Source: Streptomyces diacarni | Lineage (GTDB): Bacteria > Actinomycetota > Actinomycetes > Streptomycetales > Streptomycetaceae | Length of the DNA stretch: 64,000 nucleotides | Reading direction: 5' to 3' | Assembly: GCF_003323715.1 (NCBI RefSeq) | Contig: NZ_QOIN01000043.1 | Span: 124,001-188,000, forward strand | Shown: positions 32,653 to 41,913 of the stretch, piece by piece | How the letters are laid out: each line of letters opens with the position of its first letter | How positions within the stretch are numbered: the stretch's first letter is position 1 | Position numbers and translations under genes: made by a program | Notes under the pieces: generated by a model | Seen by the model: the letters and a program-made list of their open reading frames with translations, nothing else | Told to the model about the DNA's origin: nothing | The model's database searches: none

Positions 32653-34496
32653 GCGTCCGCAGCACCGCGACGGAGGGGGCAGCCGAGCCGGCCTCCGCAC
32701 CGCCGCACAGTCGACGGTTCGGTGTGCCCGCCCCCGCGTACGACCCGTCGGCACCCGAGGACGTCACCATCCTGCCTGTCGGGTCTCCCTCGACAGTGCG
32801 GTCCTATGTGCGCGCACTGCTGCGGCGTCACCGCCGCGCCTTCGTCCTGCTCGTCACGGTGAACAGCATCGCCGTCATCGCCTCGATGGCCGGGCCGCAG
32901 CTGCTCGGCGGAGTGGTCGATGACGTGGCCGCTGATGAGCGCGAACTGCACCTGGTGCGCGTCACCCTCCTGTTCGCCCTCGCGCTCGTGGTACAGACCG
33001 TCTTCACCCAGCAGGTACGGCTGCGAGGCGCGATGCTGGGCGAGGAGATGCTGGCGGACCTGCGAGAGGACTTCCTCGTACGCTCGGTGGCGCTGCCACC
33101 CAGCGTCCTGGAGCGGGCCGGGACGGGCGACCTCCTGTCCCGGATCACCACCGACATCGACCGGCTGGCCGACGCCATGCGCAAGGCAGTGCCCCAACTG
33201 GCCGTGGGGCTGGTATGGACGGTCCTGCTGGTCGGCGCCCTGTGTCTGACGGCGCCGCCCTTGGCTCTGGCCGTACTCATCGCGCTGCCCGTGCTCGTGG
33301 TCGGCTGCCGGTGGTACTTCCGCAGGGCGCCACACGCCTACCGGGCCGAAGCCGCAGGTTACGCGGCCGTCGCGGCGGCGCTGGCCGAAACCGTGGACGC
33401 GGGACGCACCGTGGAGGCGCACAGGCTGGGGGCGCGGCGGGTGGCCCTCTCCGAGCGGCGGGTCGGTCAGTGGACGGCCTGGGAACGCCGGACCATGTGG
33501 CTGCGCACCGTCCTCTTCCCCGTCGTCAACCTCAGCAACATGCTGATCCTCGGCGGCGTGCTGCTGCTCGGCGGGGCCTTCGTGATGGAGGGCTGGATCA
33601 GTGTGGGCGAGCTGACGACCGGCGCGCTGCTGGCACAGATGCTGGTCGAGCCGGTGAACATGATTCTGCGCTGGTACGACGAGCTCCAGGTCGCCCAGGT
33701 CTCGCTGGCACGGCTCGTCGGAGTCCGGGAGATCGAGCCGGACAGCGGCGTGGGCGGTCTCACGCCCCGGGGGAAGGACGTCTGCGCGCGTCAGGTGCGG
33801 TTCGGCTATCTGGCCGACGTGGACGTGCTGCACGGCATCACGCTCGAGGTGACCCCCGGCAGCCGTGTGGCGCTCGTCGGGCCTTCCGGAGCGGGCAAGT
33901 CCACGCTCGGAAGGCTGCTCGCGGGCATCTACGGGCCCCGTCGTGGAGAGGTCACTCTGGGCGGCGAGCGGCTGAGCGACATGCGCGCGGAGGACGTGCG
34001 TCGCCATGTGGCGCTCGTCAACCAGGAGCACCATGTCTTCGTCGGCACTCTGCGCGACAATCTGCTGTTGGCCTCCCCAAAGGCCGGTGATCACCAGTTG
34101 TGGTCCGCGCTGGCCGCCGTGGGGGCGGACGCCTGGGCCACCGCGTTGGCGGACGGGCTCGACAGTGAGGTGGGGTCCGGGGGCATGACGATCACTCCGG
34201 CGCAGGCCCAGCAGATCGCGCTGGCCCGCCTGGTACTGGCCGACCCGCACACCCTGGTGCTCGACGAGGCGACCTCCCTGCTGGACCCTCGTGCCGCACG
34301 ACACCTGGAACGTTCCTTGGGGCAGGTCCTCGCGGGTCGCACGGTGGTGGCGATCGCCCACCGTCTGCACACCGCCCACGATGCCGACGTCATCGCGGTG
34401 GTCGAGGACGGCCGCGTCAGCGAACTGGGCAGTCACGACGACCTGGTGGCGGCCGACGGCCCCTACGCGGCGCTCTGGCGCTCGTGGCACGGGTGA
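32649..34496 (+). CDS. ABC exporter subunit B with the intact ATP site
   Basis: 615 aa from a GTG that overlaps the previous stop. The membrane domain (about residues 60-345) is followed by an ATPase domain with intact Walker A VGPSGAGKST (near 410), Walker B TLVLDEATSLLD and H-loop AIAHRLH, but a degenerate signature (TITPAQAQQ near 514 in place of LSGGQ). This is the mirror image of subunit A. The heterodimer therefore has one complete composite ATP site (B Walker A with A signature) and one in which every element is broken, as in known heterodimeric exporters. Confidence 0.87.
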   Translation: MSVRSTATEGAAEPASAPPHSRRFGVPAPAYDPSAPEDVTILPVGSPSTVRSYVRALLRRHRRAFVLLVTVNSIAVIASMAGPQLLGGVVDDVAADERELHLVRVTLLFALALVVQTVFTQQVRLRGAMLGEEMLADLREDFLVRSVALPPSVLERAGTGDLLSRITTDIDRLADAMRKAVPQLAVGLVWTVLLVGALCLTAPPLALAVLIALPVLVVGCRWYFRRAPHAYRAEAAGYAAVAAALAETVDAGRTVEAHRLGARRVALSERRVGQWTAWERRTMWLRTVLFPVVNLSNMLILGGVLLLGGAFVMEGWISVGELTTGALLAQMLVEPVNMILRWYDELQVAQVSLARLVGVREIEPDSGVGGLTPRGKDVCARQVRFGYLADVDVLHGITLEVTPGSRVALVGPSGAGKSTLGRLLAGIYGPRRGEVTLGGERLSDMRAEDVRRHVALVNQEHHVFVGTLRDNLLLASPKAGDHQLWSALAAVGADAWATALADGLDSEVGSGGMTITPAQAQQIALARLVLADPHTLVLDEATSLLDPRAARHLERSLGQVLAGRTVVAIAHRLHTAHDADVIAVVEDGRVSELGSHDDLVAADGPYAALWRSWHG

Positions 34497-34833
34497 CGTG
34501 GCCCGGCACGGGCCCGGGTACGGGTGGGGGCACTCTCGCCACGGGAGCCGCTGTCTGGCGCGAACCCGGGACGGGCCGGGGCGCTCCCGGCGCGCATGGC
34601 CTCGTCACACTCGGGACCGTGGTGGATCGGGGCGCACGCGGCACAGCCGGTCTCGCCCGGGGGCGGGCCCGTGACGGATCGGGAAGCCCGCGGCACAGCC
34701 GGCCTCGCCGGGCGCGGGGCCACAGCGGGCCGGTCGCGGCCCAGAAGGCATGGGCCCCGGCGCCGGTCCGAGGTCGACCGGGGCGCTCGCGGCCCGGACC
34801 GGCTGGTCCGGCGCCGCCCCGCGGCGGGTCGTT
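34497..34833. other. Gene-free GC-rich stretch with a diverged tandem repeat
   Basis: 337 bases between the ABC pair and the membrane hydrolase. Open frames run through on both strands, but their translations are low complexity and unlike any protein I know. The recognisable content is a 51-base tandem repeat: its best-conserved 21 bases, 34638-34658 and 34689-34709, differ at one position. Confidence 0.5.
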
Positions 34834-35631
34834 TCAGGTGCCTATGAAGCCGAGGGCCACCAGACTGCCCGCTCCGCCGAGCACCATGAACACCGGCATG
34901 AGTACGGCGTTCTCGACCCAGGCCCCGGCGCGGAAACGCATGAACCGGGGGGTGCCCAGCGGATACCACCTCTTGCCCGCTATCGGGATCGGCCACAGGA
35001 CCGGGCAGCCCGAGACCGTCAGAGCATCGCCGATGTTGTGCACCAGCGCACCGAGCGCGATCGGCACGCCCATCCACAGGTACTCCTGGCCGTCGCCGGT
35101 GAACAGCCAGTCGGCTCCGTTCCCCGGCTCCTCCAGCAGGCCGGCCAGGATCCAGGCGCAGGCGGCTCCCAGAAGCCACACCAACACGTCGCTGGAGACC
35201 CGCGCCATCCGCCACAGCAGGCCTTCGACGGCGAGCACCGCATGGATGAAAAGGATGACCAGCACGGCCCAGCGGCCCCACAGGGCAGCTGCCGCAGAGA
35301 AGCCGGCGCCTATGAACAGCGCCCACGGCCACGTGTGGGTGAGGGTGCGATGTCCTCCTGCACGGTGACGCTCCCCACGGGAACGGGTGCCGTTGTAGAC
35401 GGCCGTGGACAGCTTGTCGATCACTCCGCACAGAAGATGGGAGACGGGTCCGAAGGCCCGGGAAATGGTCGCGGACTTCTGGTCGAGGTCCGGCGCCAGA
35501 GCAGCCCCGGCGCACAACAGGGTGCCGACGACCACCACCAGCCAGGGCATCGGGTGGTCGAGTGCGGCAGCAGCGGCTCCCACCCCCAGCCAGGCAGTTG
35601 CTCCCGACAGCGAGTGCGCCGGTCCCATCAT
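34834..35631 (-). CDS. Membrane-bound metal-dependent hydrolase family protein (YdjM-like)
   Basis: 265 aa. The HSLSG near the N-terminus, APDLDQKSATISR and HRAGGHRTLTHTW match the membrane-anchored YdjM/LexA-regulated hydrolase family, with His and Asp residues likely to bind metal. Several hydrophobic segments (ALDHPMPWLVVVVGTLLCAG, WAVLVILFIHAVLAV, VLVWLLGAACAWILAGLL and others) make it an integral membrane protein. The substrate is unknown. Two adjacent ATGs exist (35631, 35628); the ribosome site GCGGGGA is modest. It is divergent from the helicase gene. Confidence 0.78.
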   Translation of the reverse strand: MMGPAHSLSGATAWLGVGAAAAALDHPMPWLVVVVGTLLCAGAALAPDLDQKSATISRAFGPVSHLLCGVIDKLSTAVYNGTRSRGERHRAGGHRTLTHTWPWALFIGAGFSAAAALWGRWAVLVILFIHAVLAVEGLLWRMARVSSDVLVWLLGAACAWILAGLLEEPGNGADWLFTGDGQEYLWMGVPIALGALVHNIGDALTVSGCPVLWPIPIAGKRWYPLGTPRFMRFRAGAWVENAVLMPVFMVLGGAGSLVALGFIGT

Positions 35632-35830
35632 GCGTATCCCCGCCCTGTTCTGTGCGTCGTGTCCCTCGCGGCCCCGCGGCCGGGACTGGGCCCCGAGCCC
35701 CCGCGCTGTACTCCTCCGGACCTGGTGCCCGGCTCGTCTGCCGGTCTGACGCCCGGTCGGCCACACAGCGTAGCGCTCGATGATCACCTGGAACCCACCG
35801 GTTCCCTGATCGGCCGGGGCAGAGGGCAGT

Positions 35831-38359
35831 ATGGGGGGCGTGACAGCCACCCTTATCGACCAGATGCCGAGCGACGCCGACCCCGATGCCCTCTTCGAGT
35901 CCTTCTCCGGGTGGGCGGAAGAGCGGGGCATCTCGCTCTATCCCGCCCAGGAAGAAGCACTGATCGAGGTGGTCTCCGGGGCGAACGTGATCCTGTCGAC
36001 GCCGACCGGGTCCGGCAAGAGCCTGGTCGCGGCGGGGGCTCACTTCGCGGCGCTCGCGCACGACAAGGTGACTTTCTACACCGCACCGATCAAGGCGCTG
36101 GTCTCGGAGAAGTTCTTCGATCTGTGCAAGCTCTTCGGCACCGATAACGTCGGCATGCTCACCGGCGACGCCTCGGTCAACGCCGACGCCCCAGTGATCT
36201 GCTGCACGGCCGAGGTGCTCGCCTCCATCGCGCTCCGCGACGGCGCGGACGCCGACATCGGCCAGGTCGTGATGGACGAGTTCCACTTCTACGCGGAGCC
36301 CGACCGGGGGTGGGCCTGGCAGATTCCGTTGCTGGAGCTGCCACAGGCCCAGTTCGTCCTGATGTCGGCCACGCTGGGTGATGTCACACGATTCGAGAAG
36401 GATCTCGCCCGCCGTACAGGCCGCCCGACCGCTGTGGTGCGGTCCGCCACCCGGCCGGTACCGCTGAGCTACGACTACCGCACCACGTCCCTGACGGAGA
36501 CACTCACCGAGCTGCTCGAGACGCGTCAGGCGCCCGTCTACATCGTGCACTTCACTCAGGCGCAGGCGGTGGAGCGGGCGCAGGCACTGATGAGTATCAA
36601 CATGTCGACCCGGGCGGAGAAGGACGAGATCGCCAAGGTCATCGGCAATTTCCGCTTCACCACGAAGTTCGGCCGCAACCTGTCCCGCTACGTGCGGCAC
36701 GGCATCGGCGTCCACCACGCAGGAATGCTGCCCAAGTACCGCAGGCTGGTGGAGCGACTGGCGCAGGCGGGGCTGCTGAAGGTGATCTGCGGAACGGACA
36801 CCCTCGGGGTCGGCGTCAACGTGCCCATCAGGACGGTGCTGTTCACCGCGCTCAGCAAGTACGACGGCAGCCGGGTGCGCACGCTGCGCGCCCGCGAGTT
36901 CCACCAGATCGCCGGCCGGGCCGGGCGCGCCGGTTTCGACACCTCGGGCTATGTCGTCGCGCAGGCCCCTGAGCACGTGATCGAGAACGAGAAGGCGCTG
37001 GCGAAGGCAGGCGACGATCCGAAGAAACGTCGCAAGGTCGTCCGCAAGAAGGCCCCGGAGGGCTTCGTCAACTGGAGCCAGCAGACCTTCGAGAAGCTGA
37101 TCGCGTCCGACCCCGAGCCTCTCAACTCCCGCTTCCGAGTGACGCATGCGATGTTGCTGTCGGTGATCGCGCGCCCCGGCGACGCGTTCACGCAGATGCG
37201 CCGCCTTCTGGAGGACAACCACGAGGACCGCCGCTCCCAGCTGCGGCACATTCGGCGGGCCATCGCCATCTACCGTTCGCTGTTGGACGGCGGGATCGTC
37301 GAACGGCTGGACGAGCCGGACGCGGAAGGCAGGACCATCCGGCTGACCGTCGACCTCCAGCAGGACTTCGCCCTCAACCAGCCGCTCTCCACCTTCGCAC
37401 TCGCCGCGTTCGAGCTGCTCGATCCCGAGTCGCCCTCCTACGCGCTGGACATGGTCTCCGTCGTGGAGTCGACGCTGGACGATCCCCGCCAGATCCTCGC
37501 CGCCCAGATGAACAAGGCGAAGGGCGAGGCGGTGGCGCAGATGAAGGCCGACGGGATCGAGTACGAGGAGCGGATGGAGCGGCTGATGGAGATCGGCTAC
37601 CCGCAGCCGCTGGAAGAACTGCTCTTCCACGCCTACGGCCTCTACCGCAAGTCCCACCCCTGGGTCGGCGACCACCCGCTCTCCCCCAAGTCGGTCATCC
37701 GCGACATGTACGAGCGCGCGATGACCTTCAGCGAGTTCGTCTCCTTCTACGAACTCGCCCGCACCGAGGGCATCGTGCTGCGCTACCTGGCGAGCGCTTA
37801 CAAGGCCCTGGAGCACACCGTCCCGGACGACCTCAAGTCGGAGGATTTCCAGGACATCATCGAATGGCTCGGGGAGATGGTGCGACAGGTCGACTCCAGC
37901 CTGCTGGACGAGTGGGAGCAGCTGGCCAACCCGGAGGACGAGACGGCGGAGGAGGCCCAGGAACGGGCCGACCAGGTCAAGCCCGTCACGGCGAACCCAC
38001 GGGCCTTCCGCGTCCTGGTGCGCAACGCGATGTTCCGCAGGGTGGAGCTGGCGGCGCTCGACAAGTGCGCCGAACTCGGCGAGATGGACGCGGACGCCGG
38101 CTGGGACGAGGATGCCTGGGCGGAGGCGATGGACGCCTACTGGGACGAGTACGACGAGCTGGGCACGGGGCCCGACGCCCGGGGACCGCGGCTGCTGCGG
38201 ATCGAGGAAGTGCCCGAGGACCGGTTGTGGCGCGTGCGGCAGGCGTTCGCCGATCCCCGCGGGGATCACGACTGGGGTATCTCGGCCGAGGTCGATCTCG
38301 TCGCCTCCGACGAGGAGGGGCGTGCGGTGGTCAAGGTGACCGATGTCGGCCCGATGTGA
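35831..38359 (+). CDS. DEAD/DEAH-box (Ski2-like) helicase with DUF3516
   Basis: 842 aa. Helicase motifs in order: Walker A STPTGSGKS (near 57), TAPIKALVSEKF, DEFH (near 149), MSATLGD, and QIAGRAGRAGFD (motif VI, near 360). The long C-terminal half is DUF3516, a domain fused to this helicase type in actinobacteria. It probably unwinds RNA in decay or ribosome assembly; direct data for the family are scarce. The ATG at 35831 is used here. A GTG nine bases further in, preceded by a G-run, is an equally possible start. Confidence 0.88.
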   Translation: MGGVTATLIDQMPSDADPDALFESFSGWAEERGISLYPAQEEALIEVVSGANVILSTPTGSGKSLVAAGAHFAALAHDKVTFYTAPIKALVSEKFFDLCKLFGTDNVGMLTGDASVNADAPVICCTAEVLASIALRDGADADIGQVVMDEFHFYAEPDRGWAWQIPLLELPQAQFVLMSATLGDVTRFEKDLARRTGRPTAVVRSATRPVPLSYDYRTTSLTETLTELLETRQAPVYIVHFTQAQAVERAQALMSINMSTRAEKDEIAKVIGNFRFTTKFGRNLSRYVRHGIGVHHAGMLPKYRRLVERLAQAGLLKVICGTDTLGVGVNVPIRTVLFTALSKYDGSRVRTLRAREFHQIAGRAGRAGFDTSGYVVAQAPEHVIENEKALAKAGDDPKKRRKVVRKKAPEGFVNWSQQTFEKLIASDPEPLNSRFRVTHAMLLSVIARPGDAFTQMRRLLEDNHEDRRSQLRHIRRAIAIYRSLLDGGIVERLDEPDAEGRTIRLTVDLQQDFALNQPLSTFALAAFELLDPESPSYALDMVSVVESTLDDPRQILAAQMNKAKGEAVAQMKADGIEYEERMERLMEIGYPQPLEELLFHAYGLYRKSHPWVGDHPLSPKSVIRDMYERAMTFSEFVSFYELARTEGIVLRYLASAYKALEHTVPDDLKSEDFQDIIEWLGEMVRQVDSSLLDEWEQLANPEDETAEEAQERADQVKPVTANPRAFRVLVRNAMFRRVELAALDKCAELGEMDADAGWDEDAWAEAMDAYWDEYDELGTGPDARGPRLLRIEEVPEDRLWRVRQAFADPRGDHDWGISAEVDLVASDEEGRAVVKVTDVGPM

Positions 38360-38420
38360 GCACGGCGCGCACTGAGCCGATCGAGACGGCATCCTGGAAC
38401 GCCAGAAGGGAACGCACGAG

Positions 38421-39329
38421 ATGACCGGGCCGAGCCCAGCGGAACGCCTTGTCGACCTGCTCGACCTGGAGGAGATCGACCTCAACATCTTCCGGGGACA
38501 AAGCCCCCACGAGTCCCTGCAGCGGGTCTTCGGCGGGCAGGTGGCCGGGCAGGCGTTGGTGGCAGCAGGGCGCACGGTGGGCGACGAGCGGCCCGTGCAC
38601 TCGCTCCACGCGTACTTCCTGCGTCCCGGCATTCCGGGCGTGCCCATCGTGTACCAGGTGGAGCGGGTGCGGGACGGGCGCTCGTTCACCACCCGCCGCG
38701 TGGTCGCCGTGCAGCGGGGACGCACGATCTTCAATCTCACCGCCTCCTTTCATGTGCGGGAGCCCGGGTTCGAGCACCAGTTGCCGATGCCCGACGTGCC
38801 GGATCCTGAGAGCCTGCCGAGGCTCGCGGACGAGATCCAGGCGCACCTCGGCTCACTTCCCGTGCCGCTGGAGCGCATGGCGCGCCGTCAGGCGTTCGAC
38901 CTGCGCTATGTGGAACGGCTGCGCTGGACACCGTCCGAGTTGCAGGGCGTCGAGCCGCGTAGTGCCGTATGGATGCGGGCGATCGGGTCGCTGGGGGACG
39001 ACCCTCTCGTGCACACATGCGCGCTGACCTACGCCAGCGACATGACACTTCTGGACGCCGTGCGGCTGCCCGTCGAGCCGCTGTGGGGCGCCCGGAACTT
39101 CGACACGGCGTCTCTCGACCACGCCATGTGGTTCCACCGGCCGTTCCGCGCCGACGAGTGGTTCCTCTATGAGCAGGAGTCCCCCATCGCGACGGGAGCA
39201 CGAGGGCTCGCCCGAGGCCAGATCTACGATCGCGAGGGCAAGTTGATCGTCTCCGTCATGCAGGAGGGGCTGTTCCGCCCGCACCGCACCGACTCGGACG
39301 AAGCCGCCCCCGGCCGGGGCAGCTCGTAG
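38421..39329 (+). CDS. tesB: Acyl-CoA thioesterase II
   Basis: 302 aa, a double hot-dog enzyme. The N-terminal half includes NIFRGQSPHESLQRVFGGQVAGQAL and SLHAYFLRPG; the second half has LDHAMWFHRPFRADEW and ends SVMQEGLFR, all TesB signatures. It hydrolyses acyl-CoA to free fatty acid and CoA in the cytoplasm. It follows the helicase by 61 bases and may be co-transcribed with it. The ribosome site is weak. Confidence 0.92.
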   Translation: MTGPSPAERLVDLLDLEEIDLNIFRGQSPHESLQRVFGGQVAGQALVAAGRTVGDERPVHSLHAYFLRPGIPGVPIVYQVERVRDGRSFTTRRVVAVQRGRTIFNLTASFHVREPGFEHQLPMPDVPDPESLPRLADEIQAHLGSLPVPLERMARRQAFDLRYVERLRWTPSELQGVEPRSAVWMRAIGSLGDDPLVHTCALTYASDMTLLDAVRLPVEPLWGARNFDTASLDHAMWFHRPFRADEWFLYEQESPIATGARGLARGQIYDREGKLIVSVMQEGLFRPHRTDSDEAAPGRGSS

Positions 39330-39409
39330 CCCTCTTCCGGCGCGTTACCGCTTCTAACGCCCCGGCTCGCGCGGACTGGCCGGGCGTGCCCGCCCCGGCC
39401 AGTCGTGGG

Positions 39410-40453
39410 TCAGTGGGCCGGGCGGACGGAGGTCTTCGGTTTGCGCCGCCGCAACAGCGACCAGCGCTTTCGGGGCGGAGGCGCGGACGCCTCGGGCGTC
39501 GGCTTCAGTGGCCGCGGCGTGACCGGATCGGCCCGTCGCTCCCCGCCCGGGGCCGGCATGAAGGCGGTGGGCTCCGCCCGCCCGGGCACACCGGCAGGGG
39601 TTTCGTGGAACGCCGGGATACCTCCCGGGAAAGACGCGATCGCCCTGGCACTCTCCAGTTCCGCCTCCAGCATCAGCCGGTGCCAGCGCACCTCCGACTC
39701 CTCTTCGGCCAGACAGAGCTTCTCCAGCATGGCCTGCGTGGCCACTGACTCACTACGCACCTTCAGCAGGCCCGGCCGCAATCGCGCGAGCTCTTCCCGC
39801 TCGCGGGGGTCGGGCACGGCTTCGGCGAGCGCGTCCTCACCGAGAACACTCGACTTGGCGGCGGCCCGCTCCCACGGGGTGTCCGCCTGCCTGGACAGCT
39901 GTGCCACCCGCCGCGCTCGCCAGCCGGGAGCACGGTGGTCGGTTCCGGCGGCCAGCACGGCTCGCATGCCCGCCGGCAGACGTCCCGCCAGCAGTGACGG
40001 GCTGTTCTCCGCGAAATCCCGCAATTCGTCCGCTCGGTAGAGCCAGACCACTGCTCGGTAGCGATTCACGTAGAGGCCGACCGGCCTGAAACAGCCTGCC
40101 CTGGCGAGGCGAGCGAAGCGCGAGACACTGATGTCCAACAGCTCCGACGCCTCGTGCGCCCCCATGACGCGTAGCCTCTCCCGCAGCCCGCTGGGGAAGT
40201 CCGGAGCTTCTTTGATGCGTGCCAGCTCCTCCCGCGGCACCCTGCGTGCCCGGCCGGGCGGACCTGGCACGGTGCGGACTTCCTCGATCTGCACAGCGAG
40301 TTCGAACTCCCTCAACCGCAGGCCCAGCTCCTGGGCGGCCGTGCGTGCCGCCACCTCACCCGCGGGTGGCCTCCCCACACCCCTTTTCCCTGCCGCGCCG
40401 ACCGTGGGCGGAAACGGCGTCGCCGAGCGGCGTACGTCGGGCTTGTCTCGCAT
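39410..40453 (-). CDS. DUF6397-type protein with an HTH-like segment
   Basis: 347 aa. I recognise it as a streptomycete-restricted family (DUF6397) without known function. A segment near residues 95-145 (MGAHEASELLDISVSRFARLARAG, then YRADELRDFA) looks like an excisionase/MerR-type helix-turn-helix with a small C-terminal wing, so DNA binding is possible. A conserved Pro/Arg-rich tail ends in a basic cluster. GGGGG lies about 8 bases before the ATG. It stands 101 bases downstream of the roadblock gene on the same strand. A TGTGGATAA sequence lies in that gap. Confidence 0.6.
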   Translation of the reverse strand: MRDKPDVRRSATPFPPTVGAAGKRGVGRPPAGEVAARTAAQELGLRLREFELAVQIEEVRTVPGPPGRARRVPREELARIKEAPDFPSGLRERLRVMGAHEASELLDISVSRFARLARAGCFRPVGLYVNRYRAVVWLYRADELRDFAENSPSLLAGRLPAGMRAVLAAGTDHRAPGWRARRVAQLSRQADTPWERAAAKSSVLGEDALAEAVPDPREREELARLRPGLLKVRSESVATQAMLEKLCLAEEESEVRWHRLMLEAELESARAIASFPGGIPAFHETPAGVPGRAEPTAFMPAPGGERRADPVTPRPLKPTPEASAPPPRKRWSLLRRRKPKTSVRPAH

Positions 40454-40554
40454 GCGTCATCCCCCGTCGTTGCTCACGTTTCTTGCGTGGCAACGACGAT
40501 AGCCCGTCCGCGCCCTGGCCGCCCGGCCTGTGGATAACTTTGTAAAATGCCAGG

Positions 40555-40947
40555 TCAATGACTATTTCGGATCGCGAGCCCGAGGTGTTCGCCGACGCGG
40601 TTGACCAACAGCGTCATCTCGTAGGCGACCTGGCCGACGTCGGCCTCGGCGCCGGCGAGGACGCACAGACAGCTGCCGTCGCCCGCGGCCGTCACGAACA
40701 GCACGCCCTCGTCGAACTCGATCATCGTCTGGCGTACCCGCCCCGCCTTGAAGTGCTGGCCGCTTCCCTTGGCCAGGCTGTGCAACCCGGAGGAGACCGC
40801 GGCCAGATGCTCGGCGTCCTCCCGGTCGAGTTCCTGGCTGCTGCCCGTCACGAGCCCGTCCGTGGAGAGAACCAGCGCGTGCCGGACCGAGGAGATCCGC
40901 TTCGTCAGGTCGTCCAGCAACCAGTCAAGTCCCGTGTTCAGTGCCAC
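40555..40947 (-). CDS. Roadblock/LC7-domain protein, not in a conservon
   Basis: 130 aa, one roadblock domain (LDWLLDDLTKRISSVRHALVLSTDGLVTGSS through a C-terminal LLVNRVGEHLGLAIR). In streptomycetes such proteins normally sit in conservons with a histidine kinase-like protein, a DUF742 protein and a small GTPase, where they regulate GTPase cycling. None of these partners is adjacent here. The GTG at 40947 has AAGGGGG upstream; the longer frame to 41010 reads through upstream non-coding sequence. Confidence 0.85.
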   Translation of the reverse strand: MALNTGLDWLLDDLTKRISSVRHALVLSTDGLVTGSSQELDREDAEHLAAVSSGLHSLAKGSGQHFKAGRVRQTMIEFDEGVLFVTAAGDGSCLCVLAGAEADVGQVAYEMTLLVNRVGEHLGLAIRNSH

Positions 40948-41168
40948 CCCGCGCCCCCTTTTCCTCGGCATCCGCCGTGCCACCCTTACCCATGAGAGCA
41001 CCGTCAGCAACCATGAGGTTCGGTTTCGTCGCGCACAGTTACACCCCTGTCGCTCCTGTCACACAGGTATCACCGATCAGGGCGCTCTTCGCTGTCTTTT
41101 CGCCTTCGGACCCGGCGCAGAAGACCTCGCGCGGCCTGGAGGTGGGGGCGAGACGCGAAGATGTGGGG

Positions 41169-41786
41169 ATGAGACACGACTCGGCTGACGACCGTGCCGC
41201 GGTTCGGGAGTTCTTCACCGAACGCGCCGCACGCTGGGACACCCGGTTCCCCGACGACGGCCCCGCCTACGCCGCGGCAGTCGCCGAGATGGGGCTGCGA
41301 CCGGGCGATGCCGTCCTCGACGCGGGATGCGGTACCGGAAGGGCACTGCCGGAACTCCGTTCCCGGGCAGGGGCGTCGGGAACGGTACTCGGCGCCGACC
41401 TCACCCCGGCGATGCTGGACGAAGTAGCGCGCGCCGGTCGGCAGTCGGCGGCCACCGCCCTGCTGCTCGCGGACGTGGCCCGATTGCCCCTGCGGGACGG
41501 CTGCCTCGACGCGGTGTTCGGCGCCGGCCTCATCTCGCATCTCCCGGGTCCTGACAGCGGACTCAGCGAGCTGGCCCGCGTCGTACGTCCGCTCGGGCGC
41601 CTGGCGCTCTTCCACCCCTTGGGGCGCGCGGCGCTGGCAGCCCGGCAAGGACGGCAGATCACCCCGCAGGACATCCGGGCCGAGCCGCGCCTGCGACCCC
41701 TGCTGGCGGCCACCGGCTGGCGACTGCTCTCGTACGTGGACGAGGACGAGCGGTATCTCGTGCTGGCGGAAAGAGAGCCGGTGTGA
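41169..41786 (+). CDS. SAM-dependent methyltransferase (class I)
   Basis: 205 aa. The SAM motif VLDAGCGTGRALPELR (near residue 50), the acidic post-II motif GADLTPAML and the later LLLADVARLPLRDGCLDAVFGAGLISHLPG place it in the UbiE/Methyltransf_11 group. The substrate is not evident. It is divergent from the roadblock gene, about 220 bases away. Confidence 0.8.
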   Translation: MRHDSADDRAAVREFFTERAARWDTRFPDDGPAYAAAVAEMGLRPGDAVLDAGCGTGRALPELRSRAGASGTVLGADLTPAMLDEVARAGRQSAATALLLADVARLPLRDGCLDAVFGAGLISHLPGPDSGLSELARVVRPLGRLALFHPLGRAALAARQGRQITPQDIRAEPRLRPLLAATGWRLLSYVDEDERYLVLAEREPV

Positions 41787-41817
41787 TCAGCGGCGGCCCA
41801 GCACTCCCGCACCGCTT

Positions 41818-41857
41818 CGGCGTGACGGCGTGACGGCGTGACGGCGTGACGGCGTGA
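41818..41857. repeat. Five perfect 8-bp tandem repeats
   Basis: CGGCGTGA is repeated five times without a mismatch between two convergent genes. It is a simple slippage-prone microsatellite. Copy number may vary between strains. Confidence 0.9.
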
Positions 41858-41913
41858 CGGCGCACAGGATGCCGGGGGCTCCCCCTCCCCCGCCGCTGAC
41901 AAGGCCCGGAGCC

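Noticed and set aside
31137-34490. A 1117-codon open frame opposite the ABC exporter pair
   Set aside because: Antisense to two genes with intact family motifs; the translation has no domain and strange composition.
34497-34833. Open frames on both strands in this gap as small genes
   Set aside because: Their translations are Arg/Gly/Pro-rich low-complexity sequence, with no start context, and the DNA is a diverged tandem repeat.
34463-38740. A 1425-codon open frame on the minus strand opposite the helicase and neighbouring genes
   Set aside because: It is a shadow frame. In GC-rich DNA stop codons are rare opposite a real gene, its translation is low complexity, and the plus strand holds clear helicase and TesB motifs.
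40529-40537. DnaA box TGTGGATAA as a sign of a replication origin
   Set aside because: Only one copy, no AT-rich unwinding region and no dnaA or dnaN nearby. Recorded as a curiosity only.
41818-41857. Five 8-bp repeats as an integration or attachment site
   Set aside because: No integrase, tRNA or mobile gene is near; it is a plain microsatellite.
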